From Phycisphaera sp. (lineage in GTDB: Bacteria; Planctomycetota; Phycisphaerae; Phycisphaerales; Phycisphaeraceae), in contig JANQPR010000202.1 in NCBI GenBank assembly GCA_028285385.1, positions 1 to 41,566 on the forward strand: 41,566 bases of DNA, read 5' to 3'. A model generated the notes under the pieces. It was not told where the DNA came from. It did not search any database and worked only from the letters and a program-made list of their open reading frames with translations. The number at the start of each line of letters is the position of its first letter. The stretch's first letter is position 1. Positions 1 through 7,408 of the stretch are shown one piece after another. The position numbers and the translations under genes were made by a program.

Positions 1-1151
1 GACCAGCGGATCACGGCCGTCGCCGCGGGCAACAAGTCAGCCGCAGCGGCGACCGCGTGGTCTGTGTCGTCGTCTGAGGCCGCGTCTGGCGCTCCCACCG
101 GCACGTCGCCTTCGCCCGACAGACGGCCTGCCGTGTCGACCGCCGGCGTCACCAACCGCCGCTCGATCTCGTCGACGCCCGGGTACCGGTCGAACGCCCG
201 GGTCACCGCCCGCCCCGCCAAGAACCAGGCCGCGAACGCCAGCACCAGACGTGGCACCAGCGCGTATCCCACCATCAACCACAGCAGCGGCCGCCACCAC
301 GCCTTGAACAGGTCGGGCGACGCGGCGTAGCGGTCCTCGAAAGATGTCGCTCGTTCGGTGATCGTTTTCTCGATCATCTCCACGCTGGGCGTGACCTCGG
401 GATAGAACCAGAGCGACGCCGCGAGCGCATCTTGCAGCCGTGAATCGTCGAGGTTCAAAGTGGTCGCCCAACCGAAGGCCAAGTCCGTCGTGGCCAGCAA
501 AACCAGAAACGTCACGATCCCCGCCACCACGAACCACAACCCGAACGCCTGCGAGAAAGACCACCCGACCCACTTCCCCACGCCGCCGAGCAAACGCCCG
601 TGCCGACGCAACTCGACGCGCAGCTGCCCCGCCGACTCGCCGACCGCTCCGGGCAGCCGCTGCAGCGCGGACCAAAGAAGCCCCGCGGGCGACAGGGCCC
701 GCAGCACCCCGCTGCCCGGCAGCCACCCGAGCATCCCGACCAGCGACAGCGCCGCCGTCACCAACGGTAACGCGACGAACACGACCACGACCGCAAGCAC
801 ATTGACCGGTCGGGTCCCGTCATACCGGAACAACGCCAACGCCGCGAGCACGCCGAGCAGCGCCGCTAACAACACCCCAACCACACGCAACGCGAGCCAG
901 CCCGACGCCAACCGCGCCAGCACCCTGCCGCCCTCGACGCCGCGCAGCCACCCGCGCAATCGGCGCCGCGCCGGCAGCCCCTCCCGGTCCAAGCCGTGGC
1001 GCACGGCCAGCGTCCGGTCGCGCCGCCGCAGCGCCCGGCGGGTCGAGGCCTCGTCCCGGTGCGACTGAACCGCCAACGCCAACAGCTCGGGCAGCGTCGG
1101 CCGACCGCTCGGTTCACGTGTTTGAATGATCGGCGGCGATCCCTCGGCCAT
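1..1151 (-). CDS. DUF2868 membrane protein, 3' end cut by window edge
   Basis: A minus-strand reading frame of 383 visible codons opens at an ATG at 1151 and runs off the left edge, so the C-terminus is missing. Four hydrophobic segments are visible, at about residues 84-108, 117-141, 202-222 and 286-312. The third ends in TTDLAFGWATTL, and a conserved W/P-rich stretch (WFYPEVTPS, KAWWRPLLWL) follows. This order matches the DUF2868 family of inner-membrane proteins. In other genomes that family often sits beside a GTPase with a DUF3482 domain; such a partner would lie beyond the left edge and cannot be checked here. The function is unknown. The gene diverges from the carboxypeptidase gene, with 96 bases between them. 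Family assignment is fairly sure; the start is moderately sure. Confidence 0.75.
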   Translation of the reverse strand, partial: MAEGSPPIIQTREPSGRPTLPELLALAVQSHRDEASTRRALRRRDRTLAVRHGLDREGLPARRRLRGWLRGVEGGRVLARLASGWLALRVVGVLLAALLGVLAALALFRYDGTRPVNVLAVVVVFVALPLVTAALSLVGMLGWLPGSGVLRALSPAGLLWSALQRLPGAVGESAGQLRVELRRHGRLLGGVGKWVGWSFSQAFGLWFVVAGIVTFLVLLATTDLAFGWATTLNLDDSRLQDALAASLWFYPEVTPSVEMIEKTITERATSFEDRYAASPDLFKAWWRPLLWLMVGYALVPRLVLAFAAWFLAGRAVTRAFDRYPGVDEIERRLVTPAVDTAGRLSGEGDVPVGAPDAASDDDTDHAVAAAADLLPAATAVIRW

Positions 1152-1247
1152 GCACGGATCATCGGCCAGACCCCCGCCTCCGGCAAACCCGCAGTCAAAA
1201 ACACAAGAATCCCGGCCGACCCGGGGTATAGTCGTGGGGGAGAAGCC

Positions 1248-2642
1248 ATGAAAAACACCGTTGTTCCCCGTGTCTGTTTCTGCGTCGCTCCGAGCTCCGA
1301 ACGCGGCGGTCGTGCGCCACGACTGATCGGCGCCCTTGCCCTGCTCTGCACACTGCTCGGCACAACACAGCGCGCCGCCGCGCTGTCCCTCGACGCCGGC
1401 TTCGACCACGGCTCGCTGCAGTCCTGGAGCCTGAGCAGCTTCGGCAACCAGCCCATCGTTAACCTCGTCGGCCGGGACAACTTCTATGGCGGCGGGCAGT
1501 GGCGTTGGCTGTACTTCCGCGTCGACGATGCGCTCAACGAACGCCCGGTCTTCTCCATCTCCGACAACTTCGCCGGCGGCGCGTCCCGGCTCAACACCCA
1601 CCCCATGGTGTACTCCTACGACGGCGAAACCTGGGACTTCTTCGACAACAACGGGCGAATCGGCGGCAACTTCAACTTCAGCAACAACACGGCCTTCACC
1701 GGCGACACCGTCCACGTCGCCTACGCCATCCCGTACAGCTACCAGGACTCCGTCGACCACACGCTCCAGACCCTGCAGAGCCCGTGGGTCCAACCCACCG
1801 CCAGCAGCGTCGGCCCGATCCCCGGCACCATCGGCTTCTCGCCCGGCGGCGTCGACGACCTCGGCCGCAACATCGCCTCCCGCGCGATCTTCGCCTACCG
1901 CATCACCAACCCCGCCACCGATTCGCCCAACGAGGCCAAACGCAAGGTCGTCATCACCACCGGTATGCACGCCGGCGAGGTGCTCGGCACGCACACGTTC
2001 CAGGGCCTGGTCGACTGGCTCATCTCCGACGACCCGCTCGCCGCCGAGCTCCGCGACGTCGCCGAGTTCTACGCCTACCCCACGATGAACCCCGACGGCC
2101 GGTTCGCCGGGTACAACCGCTCCACCGTCGACAACCCGAACCAGGACCCCAACGGCCGGTGGAACCCCGCGCTGTGGACGAACCTGCAGGACATCCGCGT
2201 CAACGGCGAGGCGATGATCGCGGACGTCGTCGCCACGCCCGGCACCGTCGACGCCTTCGTCGACTTCCACTCCACCATCCCCAGCAGCATCGGCGACGAC
2301 TTCGGGTTCATCGAGTTCGAGCAGGGCGACAACCAGGCCAAGTGGTGGCGCACGCTGATCGACGAGCTGCAGCCCAACGTCCGCGAGACCGACTCCACCG
2401 GCACGAGCTGGACCAGCGCCAACTTCGCCGAGGCTTTCCTCGCCGCCCAGGTCGACGTCACCTTCGAGACCGAGTTTGGCTACCGGCGGAACCTCGACTA
2501 CTACCACGAGCTCGGCGCGAACTTCGGCCGGGCGTTCCATGCGGACTTCGTCGGGGTGGTGATCCCTGAACCCGGCGCCGCCGTCCTGATCGTGTTGTTG
2601 GGCACCATCGCGCTTCGCCGGTCAGGCGATCAGCAACGCTGA
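1248..2642 (+). CDS. Secreted M14 zinc carboxypeptidase with PEP-CTERM tail
   Basis: The predicted protein has 464 residues. A GGGGGAG ribosome site lies just before the ATG at 1248. A signal peptide occupies about residues 22-46. Residues 55-190 resemble the N-terminal beta domain of cytosolic-carboxypeptidase-like M14 enzymes (WLYFRVDDA, MVYSYDGETW, YAIPYSYQD). The catalytic domain shows zinc ligands H241 and E244 (MHAGEVLG), NPDGR at 281-285, the third ligand H341 (DFHST), and a probable catalytic Glu in TFETEF (407 or 409). The C-terminus has a PEP motif at 440-442, a short hydrophobic stretch and RRSG, which is the PEP-CTERM sorting signal. It should be exported, processed by an exosortase and remove C-terminal residues from proteins or peptides. 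The substrate is unknown. Its last 21 bases overlap the convergent kinase gene. Confidence 0.88.
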   Translation: MKNTVVPRVCFCVAPSSERGGRAPRLIGALALLCTLLGTTQRAAALSLDAGFDHGSLQSWSLSSFGNQPIVNLVGRDNFYGGGQWRWLYFRVDDALNERPVFSISDNFAGGASRLNTHPMVYSYDGETWDFFDNNGRIGGNFNFSNNTAFTGDTVHVAYAIPYSYQDSVDHTLQTLQSPWVQPTASSVGPIPGTIGFSPGGVDDLGRNIASRAIFAYRITNPATDSPNEAKRKVVITTGMHAGEVLGTHTFQGLVDWLISDDPLAAELRDVAEFYAYPTMNPDGRFAGYNRSTVDNPNQDPNGRWNPALWTNLQDIRVNGEAMIADVVATPGTVDAFVDFHSTIPSSIGDDFGFIEFEQGDNQAKWWRTLIDELQPNVRETDSTGTSWTSANFAEAFLAAQVDVTFETEFGYRRNLDYYHELGANFGRAFHADFVGVVIPEPGAAVLIVLLGTIALRRSGDQQR

Positions 2643-3689
2643 CAACCGGCCCGAGACCATCGCCTCACGGGACACGCCCAACCGACCCGCCCGCCACCCC
2701 GCCGGCTTGTCCGGCAGAGGCAGCTGCGCGACACCAACCAACCGTCGCATCACCTCCGCCGCGGCGAACCGCGCGACGCTGGCTTGATCCAGGCCGGTTG
2801 ACGAGAAGCGCTCGTATGCCGCAATAAACCGCTCCGCCAAAGGCGGGCATCCCGCCAACACGAAGTGAGCCGTCGCGACCGCCACGTCGAACGCCGCCGG
2901 GCCAAAGAACCCGAACTCCGGGTCGATCACGCGGACGCCGTCCCCGGTCGCCAACCAGCTACCCGGGAAGTAGTCGCCGTGCAGCAGCACCGCCGTCGCG
3001 TCGTCGCGGTAGTCGGCGAGGTACCGCCGCCCCGTCGCGTCGACCTGCTCCCGATAGGCCGCGTCGACCCGCAACCCCGTCACGACCTCAGACAGCCCCC
3101 GCTCCAACGAATCCAACGCGATGCCGTTGTCGGGTTGCAGTGGGACGTCGAAGATGTGGGCGTGGTTGAGTACGCGCATTGCGCGGTTGGCGACGATACC
3201 GAGCCCGGACGACCGGCCCTCGGTCGCATCGTGCAGTCCTGCAAGGAACGCCGCCAACGCGTCGACCACGCCTTCGTCCAGCGTGCCGTCGAGATAGACC
3301 GTAGTCAGGTCGGCCGCCTCGCCGAAGTCTTCGAGCACGAGCGCCCGCCCCGCCTCGTCGCCGCCCAGCAGTGCCGGCATCCGCGCGCTCACCGCCGGCG
3401 ACGCCGCGACCGCCTCGTACCACGCCCGCTCCATCGCCGCCCGGTCCGCCGGCGCCGCGATCGTCGGGTACTTCGCGACGTACGGCAGCGCGTGCTTCAC
3501 GATCACGCTCCGCCGATCCGTCACCACCCGCCGCACCAGATTCATGTTCCCTTCACCCGCCGACCCGACCGACGCCACGGTTTCGCCCTGCTCCAACACC
3601 CCGATTCTCCGCAGCAACTGCTCTAACTCCCCGGCGTCCGCGTCACGCAGCGGCAGCGTCCAGACGGTCTCGATCAACGAGGTGTTCAA
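2622..3689 (-). CDS. APH-fold kinase, methylthioribose kinase-like
   Basis: The protein has 355 residues and the aminoglycoside-phosphotransferase/choline-kinase fold. The glycine-rich loop is GEGNMN (46-51), the ATP-binding lysine is in VIVKHA (K65), the catalytic loop is LLHGDYFPGSW (H237, D239), and the metal-binding motif is VIDPEFGFFGP (D256). The DPEF-x-FxGP form is typical of S-methyl-5-thioribose kinases (MtnK), which phosphorylate methylthioribose in methionine salvage. No other salvage gene (mtnA, mtnB) is nearby, so the substrate is inferred only from motif resemblance; another small alcohol or sugar is possible. The start is a TTG at 3689 with GGAG six bases upstream. It converges on and overlaps the carboxypeptidase gene. 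Confidence 0.8.
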   Translation of the reverse strand: MNTSLIETVWTLPLRDADAGELEQLLRRIGVLEQGETVASVGSAGEGNMNLVRRVVTDRRSVIVKHALPYVAKYPTIAAPADRAAMERAWYEAVAASPAVSARMPALLGGDEAGRALVLEDFGEAADLTTVYLDGTLDEGVVDALAAFLAGLHDATEGRSSGLGIVANRAMRVLNHAHIFDVPLQPDNGIALDSLERGLSEVVTGLRVDAAYREQVDATGRRYLADYRDDATAVLLHGDYFPGSWLATGDGVRVIDPEFGFFGPAAFDVAVATAHFVLAGCPPLAERFIAAYERFSSTGLDQASVARFAAAEVMRRLVGVAQLPLPDKPAGWRAGRLGVSREAMVSGRLSALLIA

Positions 3690-3753
3690 AGTCGGCTCCG
3701 AGGAGGGTTCGCCCGCCGATCATAAGCCGTGGCAGGGCCGCGCTATTCCGAGA

Positions 3754-4278
3754 CTACTCCCCCGCGAACCAGGTCGACCCCTTGACCGCGTTGCGCACCC
3801 GCGCCCGGGCCGAGGCCGACCCGTCGTCCAGCGCCCGACGCAGCCGACGCCTCATCGCGTCCCGATACGCCGGGTGTTGGTCGGCCAGCGCGTACAACCC
3901 GCTCAACGCCCACGCCTGGACGAACTTGTTCTCGTCCCTGGCGAGCGCGGCAAGGTCGCGGTGCAGCGCTTCCGTCGACGCCGCCGGGATGATCAGGTGC
4001 GGCAGCACCTGCAAGAGGTGCAACGCCGCCTCCCACGACGTCACGTCTGCCAGCAGTGCCAGCAACCGCTTCGTCTCCGACGGCGTAAACGCGTGCCCGC
4101 CTTCGACCAACCGCTTGAGCACCCAGGTCGCGCCGGCCTGCCGTTTCGGGGCCCCGGTGCGCGTCAGCCGGATCAACTCGGGCACCACGCCCGCGTCTGG
4201 CGACAGCGACACCACCAACGCTTCCAGTGGGGCCGTGTGCTTCCCGTCGAAGGCGTCCAGTCGGTCTGCTAGCGTCAA
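3754..4278 (-). CDS. HEAT-repeat-like small protein
   Basis: This 174-residue all-helical protein has no signal peptide or membrane segment. Paired helices such as PELIRLTRTG/ATWVLKRLVEGG, WEAALHLLQVLPHL and ENKFVQAWALSGLYALAD look like HEAT-type repeats, which usually mediate protein binding. Translation starts at a TTG whose last bases overlap the stop of the upstream GNAT gene (TTGA), so the two are probably translationally coupled. The function is not known; a regulatory or scaffolding role with the acetyltransferase is possible but only inferred from coupling. Confidence 0.7.
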   Translation of the reverse strand: MTLADRLDAFDGKHTAPLEALVVSLSPDAGVVPELIRLTRTGAPKRQAGATWVLKRLVEGGHAFTPSETKRLLALLADVTSWEAALHLLQVLPHLIIPAASTEALHRDLAALARDENKFVQAWALSGLYALADQHPAYRDAMRRRLRRALDDGSASARARVRNAVKGSTWFAGE

Positions 4279-4814
4279 GGCGTCGGCCCTCCGAACTCGA
4301 TCGCGTACAACCGGTCCGGGTGGTCGTACCCGGGCAGCATCACGTCCCGCTCGTAACGCATCCCCGCCTTCTCGGCCACGCGTAGCGACGCGGGGTTGTG
4401 GGGGTCGATCGTCGCCACGACTCGGCGGAGCCCGAGTTCATCGTCGGCGTGAGCCAGCACCGTCCGGACCGCCTCCGTCGCGAGCCCGCGGCCCCAGACC
4501 CGCCTGACCAGCCGATACCCCAGTGCCAACTCGCGCCGGCCGTCGAAGTCCGGGTGATAGTTCAACCCCGCGTAGCCAACCGGCGTGTCGTCCACGTCCC
4601 CCGACGCACCGCGCTCGCACACCGCCCACATCGCGCAGCCGTGCTCCCGCTGGCTGACGACCTGCCCCTCGATCCACGCCGCGATCCACCCGTCGTCCTG
4701 TGGCCCGTCCCCATGCCGCATCACCTCGGCGTCACCGAACAACGCCCGCATCGCCAACGCGTCAGCCGGTCGAAACACGCGCAACCGAAGCCGAGAAGAG
4801 AATGCGACCCACAC
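4275..4814 (-). CDS. GNAT family N-acetyltransferase
   Basis: The protein is about 179 residues and of the RimJ/RimL-like GNAT type. It opens with a beta strand LRLRVFRPADALAMRALF, carries the acetyl-CoA loop region LVRRVWGRGLATEAVRTVL (V-x-G-x-G-x-A form), and ends with the ATIDPHNPASLRVAEKAGM segment typical of the family. The reading frame is open much further upstream, but that part lies over the VOC gene and has shadow-like composition, so I chose a GTG at 4814. That start has no clear ribosome site and is uncertain. It acetylates an unknown amine substrate. The stop overlaps the TTG start of the HEAT-like gene by four bases. Confidence 0.78.
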   Translation of the reverse strand: MWVAFSSRLRLRVFRPADALAMRALFGDAEVMRHGDGPQDDGWIAAWIEGQVVSQREHGCAMWAVCERGASGDVDDTPVGYAGLNYHPDFDGRRELALGYRLVRRVWGRGLATEAVRTVLAHADDELGLRRVVATIDPHNPASLRVAEKAGMRYERDVMLPGYDHPDRLYAIEFGGPTP

Positions 4815-4876
4815 CCCGGAAGCGTACCCGCTGTAGCAATACCTCGGTGCCGAGCCTCGGCGTGCCGCGTCGCCCG

Positions 4877-5875
4877 CTACGGCACAAAGAAGTAAAGCGA
4901 CAGAGTCACCCACGCCAGCACGATCAGCCAATACACCACCGGGTTGCGACGGCGGTCGACGGGTTCCATGAAGTGGACGTGCCCGCTCCGCAAGTCGGGA
5001 ATCACCCACAACAAGAACAACACCCCCCACATCCAGTCCCACTCGAAGAGCACGGCCAACGCCACGACCACCAGCCCCAGGATCGCCCGCCATCGCAACG
5101 AGCCGACCGCGCCGGGACGCACCGAATCCCGCTCCACGTCGGTGGGGTCCGCGACAACGTAAAACGCGGCGCCCTGGCTGTCGTAGGCCAGGACCGCCTC
5201 ACGATCCCCGAGGGGTTGGTCGGCTTCGACGCGGCCCCCCGCCGACATGATGCGCCGACGGGCGGCCTCCAGATCGGCCACGGCGAAGTACACGCCCCAG
5301 TACTCTTTGTCTCCCTTGAGCTCATTGGGCGTGACCTGCAGGCCGGCTACGACATTGCCGTCTGCCGTATGGATGGTGAATCGGCCCGGCTGCTCAGCCG
5401 GCTGGAAATCCCAACCGAAGACCGCGCGGTAGAAACCTTCGATGGCTGCGGCGTCAGAGACGTGCAACTCGTGCCAGGCGCGCCGGCCTTCACCCGTCGA
5501 TGCGCCGCCGCCGAGTTCGTCGCCTTCGTAGCAGGTAAAGCCTGCGCCCGCGGGGTCACGGATCAGCGCGATCCGCCCGCCGCCCGGCGCCGGCTCGGGG
5601 CGCACCTCCACCCTCCCGCCGTGGGCTTCCGCCGCCGCGACGACGGCGTCGAGTGCTCCCACGCGGAGGTAAGACATCCAGAACGACGGCATCTGGATCC
5701 GCAGGAACTTCTCGGGCATCGGGTACAGCCCGGCGACTGGCATCCCCCCGCAAGCCCCGACGTGGTACGCGTCTCCCACATCGCGGCACCGCCACCCGAA
5801 CACATCCGCGTAAAAGCGCCGCGCCGCCGGGAAGTCGTGCGTCGAGAGGTCGGCCCAGACGAATGCGGGTTCCAT
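4877..5875 (-). CDS. Double VOC (glyoxalase-fold) protein with C-terminal membrane helices
   Basis: The protein has 332 residues. Two vicinal-oxygen-chelate domains are visible. The first spans about residues 1-118 (FVWADLSTHDFPAARRFYADVFGW). The second spans about 130-245 (AWHELHVSDAAAIEGFYRAVFGW, then GVYFAVADLEAARRRI). Residues 258-330 are different: two or three hydrophobic segments (ILGLVVVALAVLF, GVLFLLWVIPDL, VYWLIVLAWVTLSLYFF) that would anchor it in the membrane. VOC proteins of this DUF3052/PhnB-like style include antibiotic-binding and glyoxalase-like members; the ligand here is unknown. The fusion of cytosolic VOC domains to a membrane tail is unusual. The start ATG at 5875 fits the beginning of the first VOC domain. 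Confidence 0.82.
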   Translation of the reverse strand: MEPAFVWADLSTHDFPAARRFYADVFGWRCRDVGDAYHVGACGGMPVAGLYPMPEKFLRIQMPSFWMSYLRVGALDAVVAAAEAHGGRVEVRPEPAPGGGRIALIRDPAGAGFTCYEGDELGGGASTGEGRRAWHELHVSDAAAIEGFYRAVFGWDFQPAEQPGRFTIHTADGNVVAGLQVTPNELKGDKEYWGVYFAVADLEAARRRIMSAGGRVEADQPLGDREAVLAYDSQGAAFYVVADPTDVERDSVRPGAVGSLRWRAILGLVVVALAVLFEWDWMWGVLFLLWVIPDLRSGHVHFMEPVDRRRNPVVYWLIVLAWVTLSLYFFVP

Positions 5876-5931
5876 GGATCGTTTACGCTAACAACGATCC
5901 CCGCCTAGCGCCACGTTCCTAACCTGTAGCG

Positions 5932-6090
5932 ATGGACCTGCTCAAGATCATCCTCGCCGTCCTGCTCCCGCCCGTCGGCGTCCTGCTGCACAAGGGCCTG
6001 GGCGTGACCTTCCTGCTCAACCTCCTGCTCACGCTGCTGTTCTTCTTCCCCGGCATGATCCACGCCCTCTACGTGATCATGAAGAAGTGA
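5932..6090 (+). CDS. YqaE/Pmp3 family small membrane protein
   Basis: This small gene encodes 52 residues: two hydrophobic helices (about 4-20 and 25-48) joined by a short turn, with the signature LLPPVGVLLHKG and a final FFFPGMIHALYVIMKK. It matches the UPF0057/PMP3 family of tiny inner-membrane proteins linked to salt and membrane-potential stress in yeast and plants. The bacterial role is poorly defined. It diverges from the VOC gene and converges on ilvC, with a large palindrome immediately downstream of its stop codon. Confidence 0.88.
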   Translation: MDLLKIILAVLLPPVGVLLHKGLGVTFLLNLLLTLLFFFPGMIHALYVIMKK

Positions 6091-6098
6091 AACGGGCG

Positions 6099-6183
6099 GG
6101 GTGCCACACCTCGGCGCAGCCGATGTGTGCCGGTACCACAGTCACACTTGCACACATCATGCTGCGCATGAGGTGTGGCACCC
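6099..6183. repeat. 85-base three-tier palindrome between convergent genes
   Basis: Three nested arms pair exactly. GGGTGCCACACCTC (6099-6112) pairs with GAGGTGTGGCACCC (6170-6183). GCGCAGC (6114-6120) pairs with GCTGCGC (6161-6167). GATGTGTGC (6122-6130) pairs with GCACACATC (6150-6158). Only one to two bases interrupt the arms on each side, and the 19-base loop contains GGTACC. It lies between the stops of the yqaE-like gene and ilvC. It may be a bidirectional terminator, a REP/RAYT-type mobile palindrome or a small non-autonomous element. There is no long T run, which favours a REP-like element over a classic terminator. Confidence 0.85.
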
Positions 6184-6218
6184 GGCGATCCGTCGGAGCG
6201 GTTAGGCACGCCAAAGGA

Positions 6219-7247
6219 TCAAACCTCGACCGGCCCGCTGTCCGTCAGCTCGACGGGTTTGAGCCAGGGCATCATGCGGCGGAGTTCTTTGCCGACGCCC
6301 TCGACCGGGTGGCCGGCGTTCTCGGCGCGCTGCTGCTTGAACCACTTGAAGCCGTTGGCGTAATCGTCGCGGAAGGCCTTGGCAAAACTGCCGTCCTGGA
6401 TGTGCTTGAGGGCGGCTTCCATCCGCTGCTTGGTGGCGTCGTCGCAGATCTTCGGGCCGGTGTAGTAGTCGCCGAACTCCGCGGTGTTGGAGATGCTGTA
6501 GCGCATATAGTCCAGGCCGCCACGCTTGATCAGGTTGATGATCAGCTCGAGCTCGTGGCACACTTCGAAGTACGCCAGCTCCGGCGGGTAGCCGGCCTCG
6601 GTCAGCACCTCGAAGCCCTTCTTGATGGACTCGGACAGGCCGCCGCAGAGGACGACCTGTTCGCCGAAGAGGTCGGTCTCGCATTCGTCCTTGAAGGTTG
6701 TGACCAGCGTGCCGCCCTTCCCGCCGCCCACGCCGATCGCGTAAGCGAGCGCCTGGTCCTTGGCGTCGCTGGTCGAGTCCTGGTGGATGGCCATGAGACA
6801 GGGGACGCCGCCGCCGCGCTCGTACTCCCAGCGGACGGTGTGGCCCGGGCCCTTGGGGGCGACCATGATCACGTTGACGTCGGCCGGGGGCGTGATGGTC
6901 TTGAAGTGGATGTTGAACCCGTGCGTGAACAGGAGCGTCTTGCCCGCGGTGAGGTTGGGCGCGATCGAGGCCTCGTACACGTCGGGCTGGACTTCGTCGG
7001 GCAACGCAACGGCGACGAGGTCGGCCTGCTTGACGGCGTCGGCGACGGGGAGCGGGTCGAAGCCGTGCTCGGTGGCGAGCTTGCCGTTGGTCGAGTCGGC
7101 GCGGTTGGCGACGATGACGTTGAGGCCGGAGTCGCGGAGGTTCTGGGCGTGGGCGTGGCCCTGGCTGCCGTAGCCGAGGACGGCGATGGTCTTGCCTTGG
7201 AGCGGGGCGAGGGAGCCGTCTTTGTCGTAGAGGGTCTGGATGGCCAT
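6219..7247 (-). CDS. ilvC: Ketol-acid reductoisomerase
   Basis: The protein has 342 residues, the usual length of class I enzymes. It converts acetolactate or acetohydroxybutyrate to the dihydroxy acids of valine, leucine and isoleucine synthesis, using NAD(P)H and magnesium. The N-terminal Rossmann domain has GYGSQGHAHAQNLRDSG. It is followed by APKGPGHTVRWEYERGGGVP and, in the helical C-terminal domain, the metal-binding acids in DLFGEQVVLCGG and ELAYFEVCHELELI. No ilvB/ilvN/ilvD lies nearby, so it is a stand-alone gene. It diverges from the PlsC-like gene across 161 bases that hold a small hairpin (7296-7320). Confidence 0.97.
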   Translation of the reverse strand: MAIQTLYDKDGSLAPLQGKTIAVLGYGSQGHAHAQNLRDSGLNVIVANRADSTNGKLATEHGFDPLPVADAVKQADLVAVALPDEVQPDVYEASIAPNLTAGKTLLFTHGFNIHFKTITPPADVNVIMVAPKGPGHTVRWEYERGGGVPCLMAIHQDSTSDAKDQALAYAIGVGGGKGGTLVTTFKDECETDLFGEQVVLCGGLSESIKKGFEVLTEAGYPPELAYFEVCHELELIINLIKRGGLDYMRYSISNTAEFGDYYTGPKICDDATKQRMEAALKHIQDGSFAKAFRDDYANGFKWFKQQRAENAGHPVEGVGKELRRMMPWLKPVELTDSGPVEV

Positions 7248-7295
7248 GGCGTTGTCTAGGTTCCGGGATTAAAGGTTCGGGGGCTCAGTTGGAGA

Positions 7296-7320
7296 CGGCG
7301 GAAACGGTCGAAATCCGCCG
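7296..7320. other. Short hairpin in the ilvC/acyltransferase divergent region
   Basis: CGGCGGA (7296-7302) and TCCGCCG (7314-7320) form a seven-pair stem with an 11-base loop. It lies 49 bases upstream of the ilvC start, inside the presumed ilvC leader. It may be a regulatory leader structure or an operator; nothing else supports either reading. Confidence 0.35.
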
Positions 7321-7408
7321 AGCCCCGCAGGTTAGTTGGGGGGGGCGAGAGCGTCAAAAACCCGGCCTCTACACGGTCCGTGGCCCGTGTGGGACACCGC
7401 GCGGGGCG

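Noticed and set aside
1220..1247. GGTATAGT as a -10 box for the carboxypeptidase gene
   Set aside because: No -35 element at a fitting distance, and it is very near the ribosome site; too weak to annotate.
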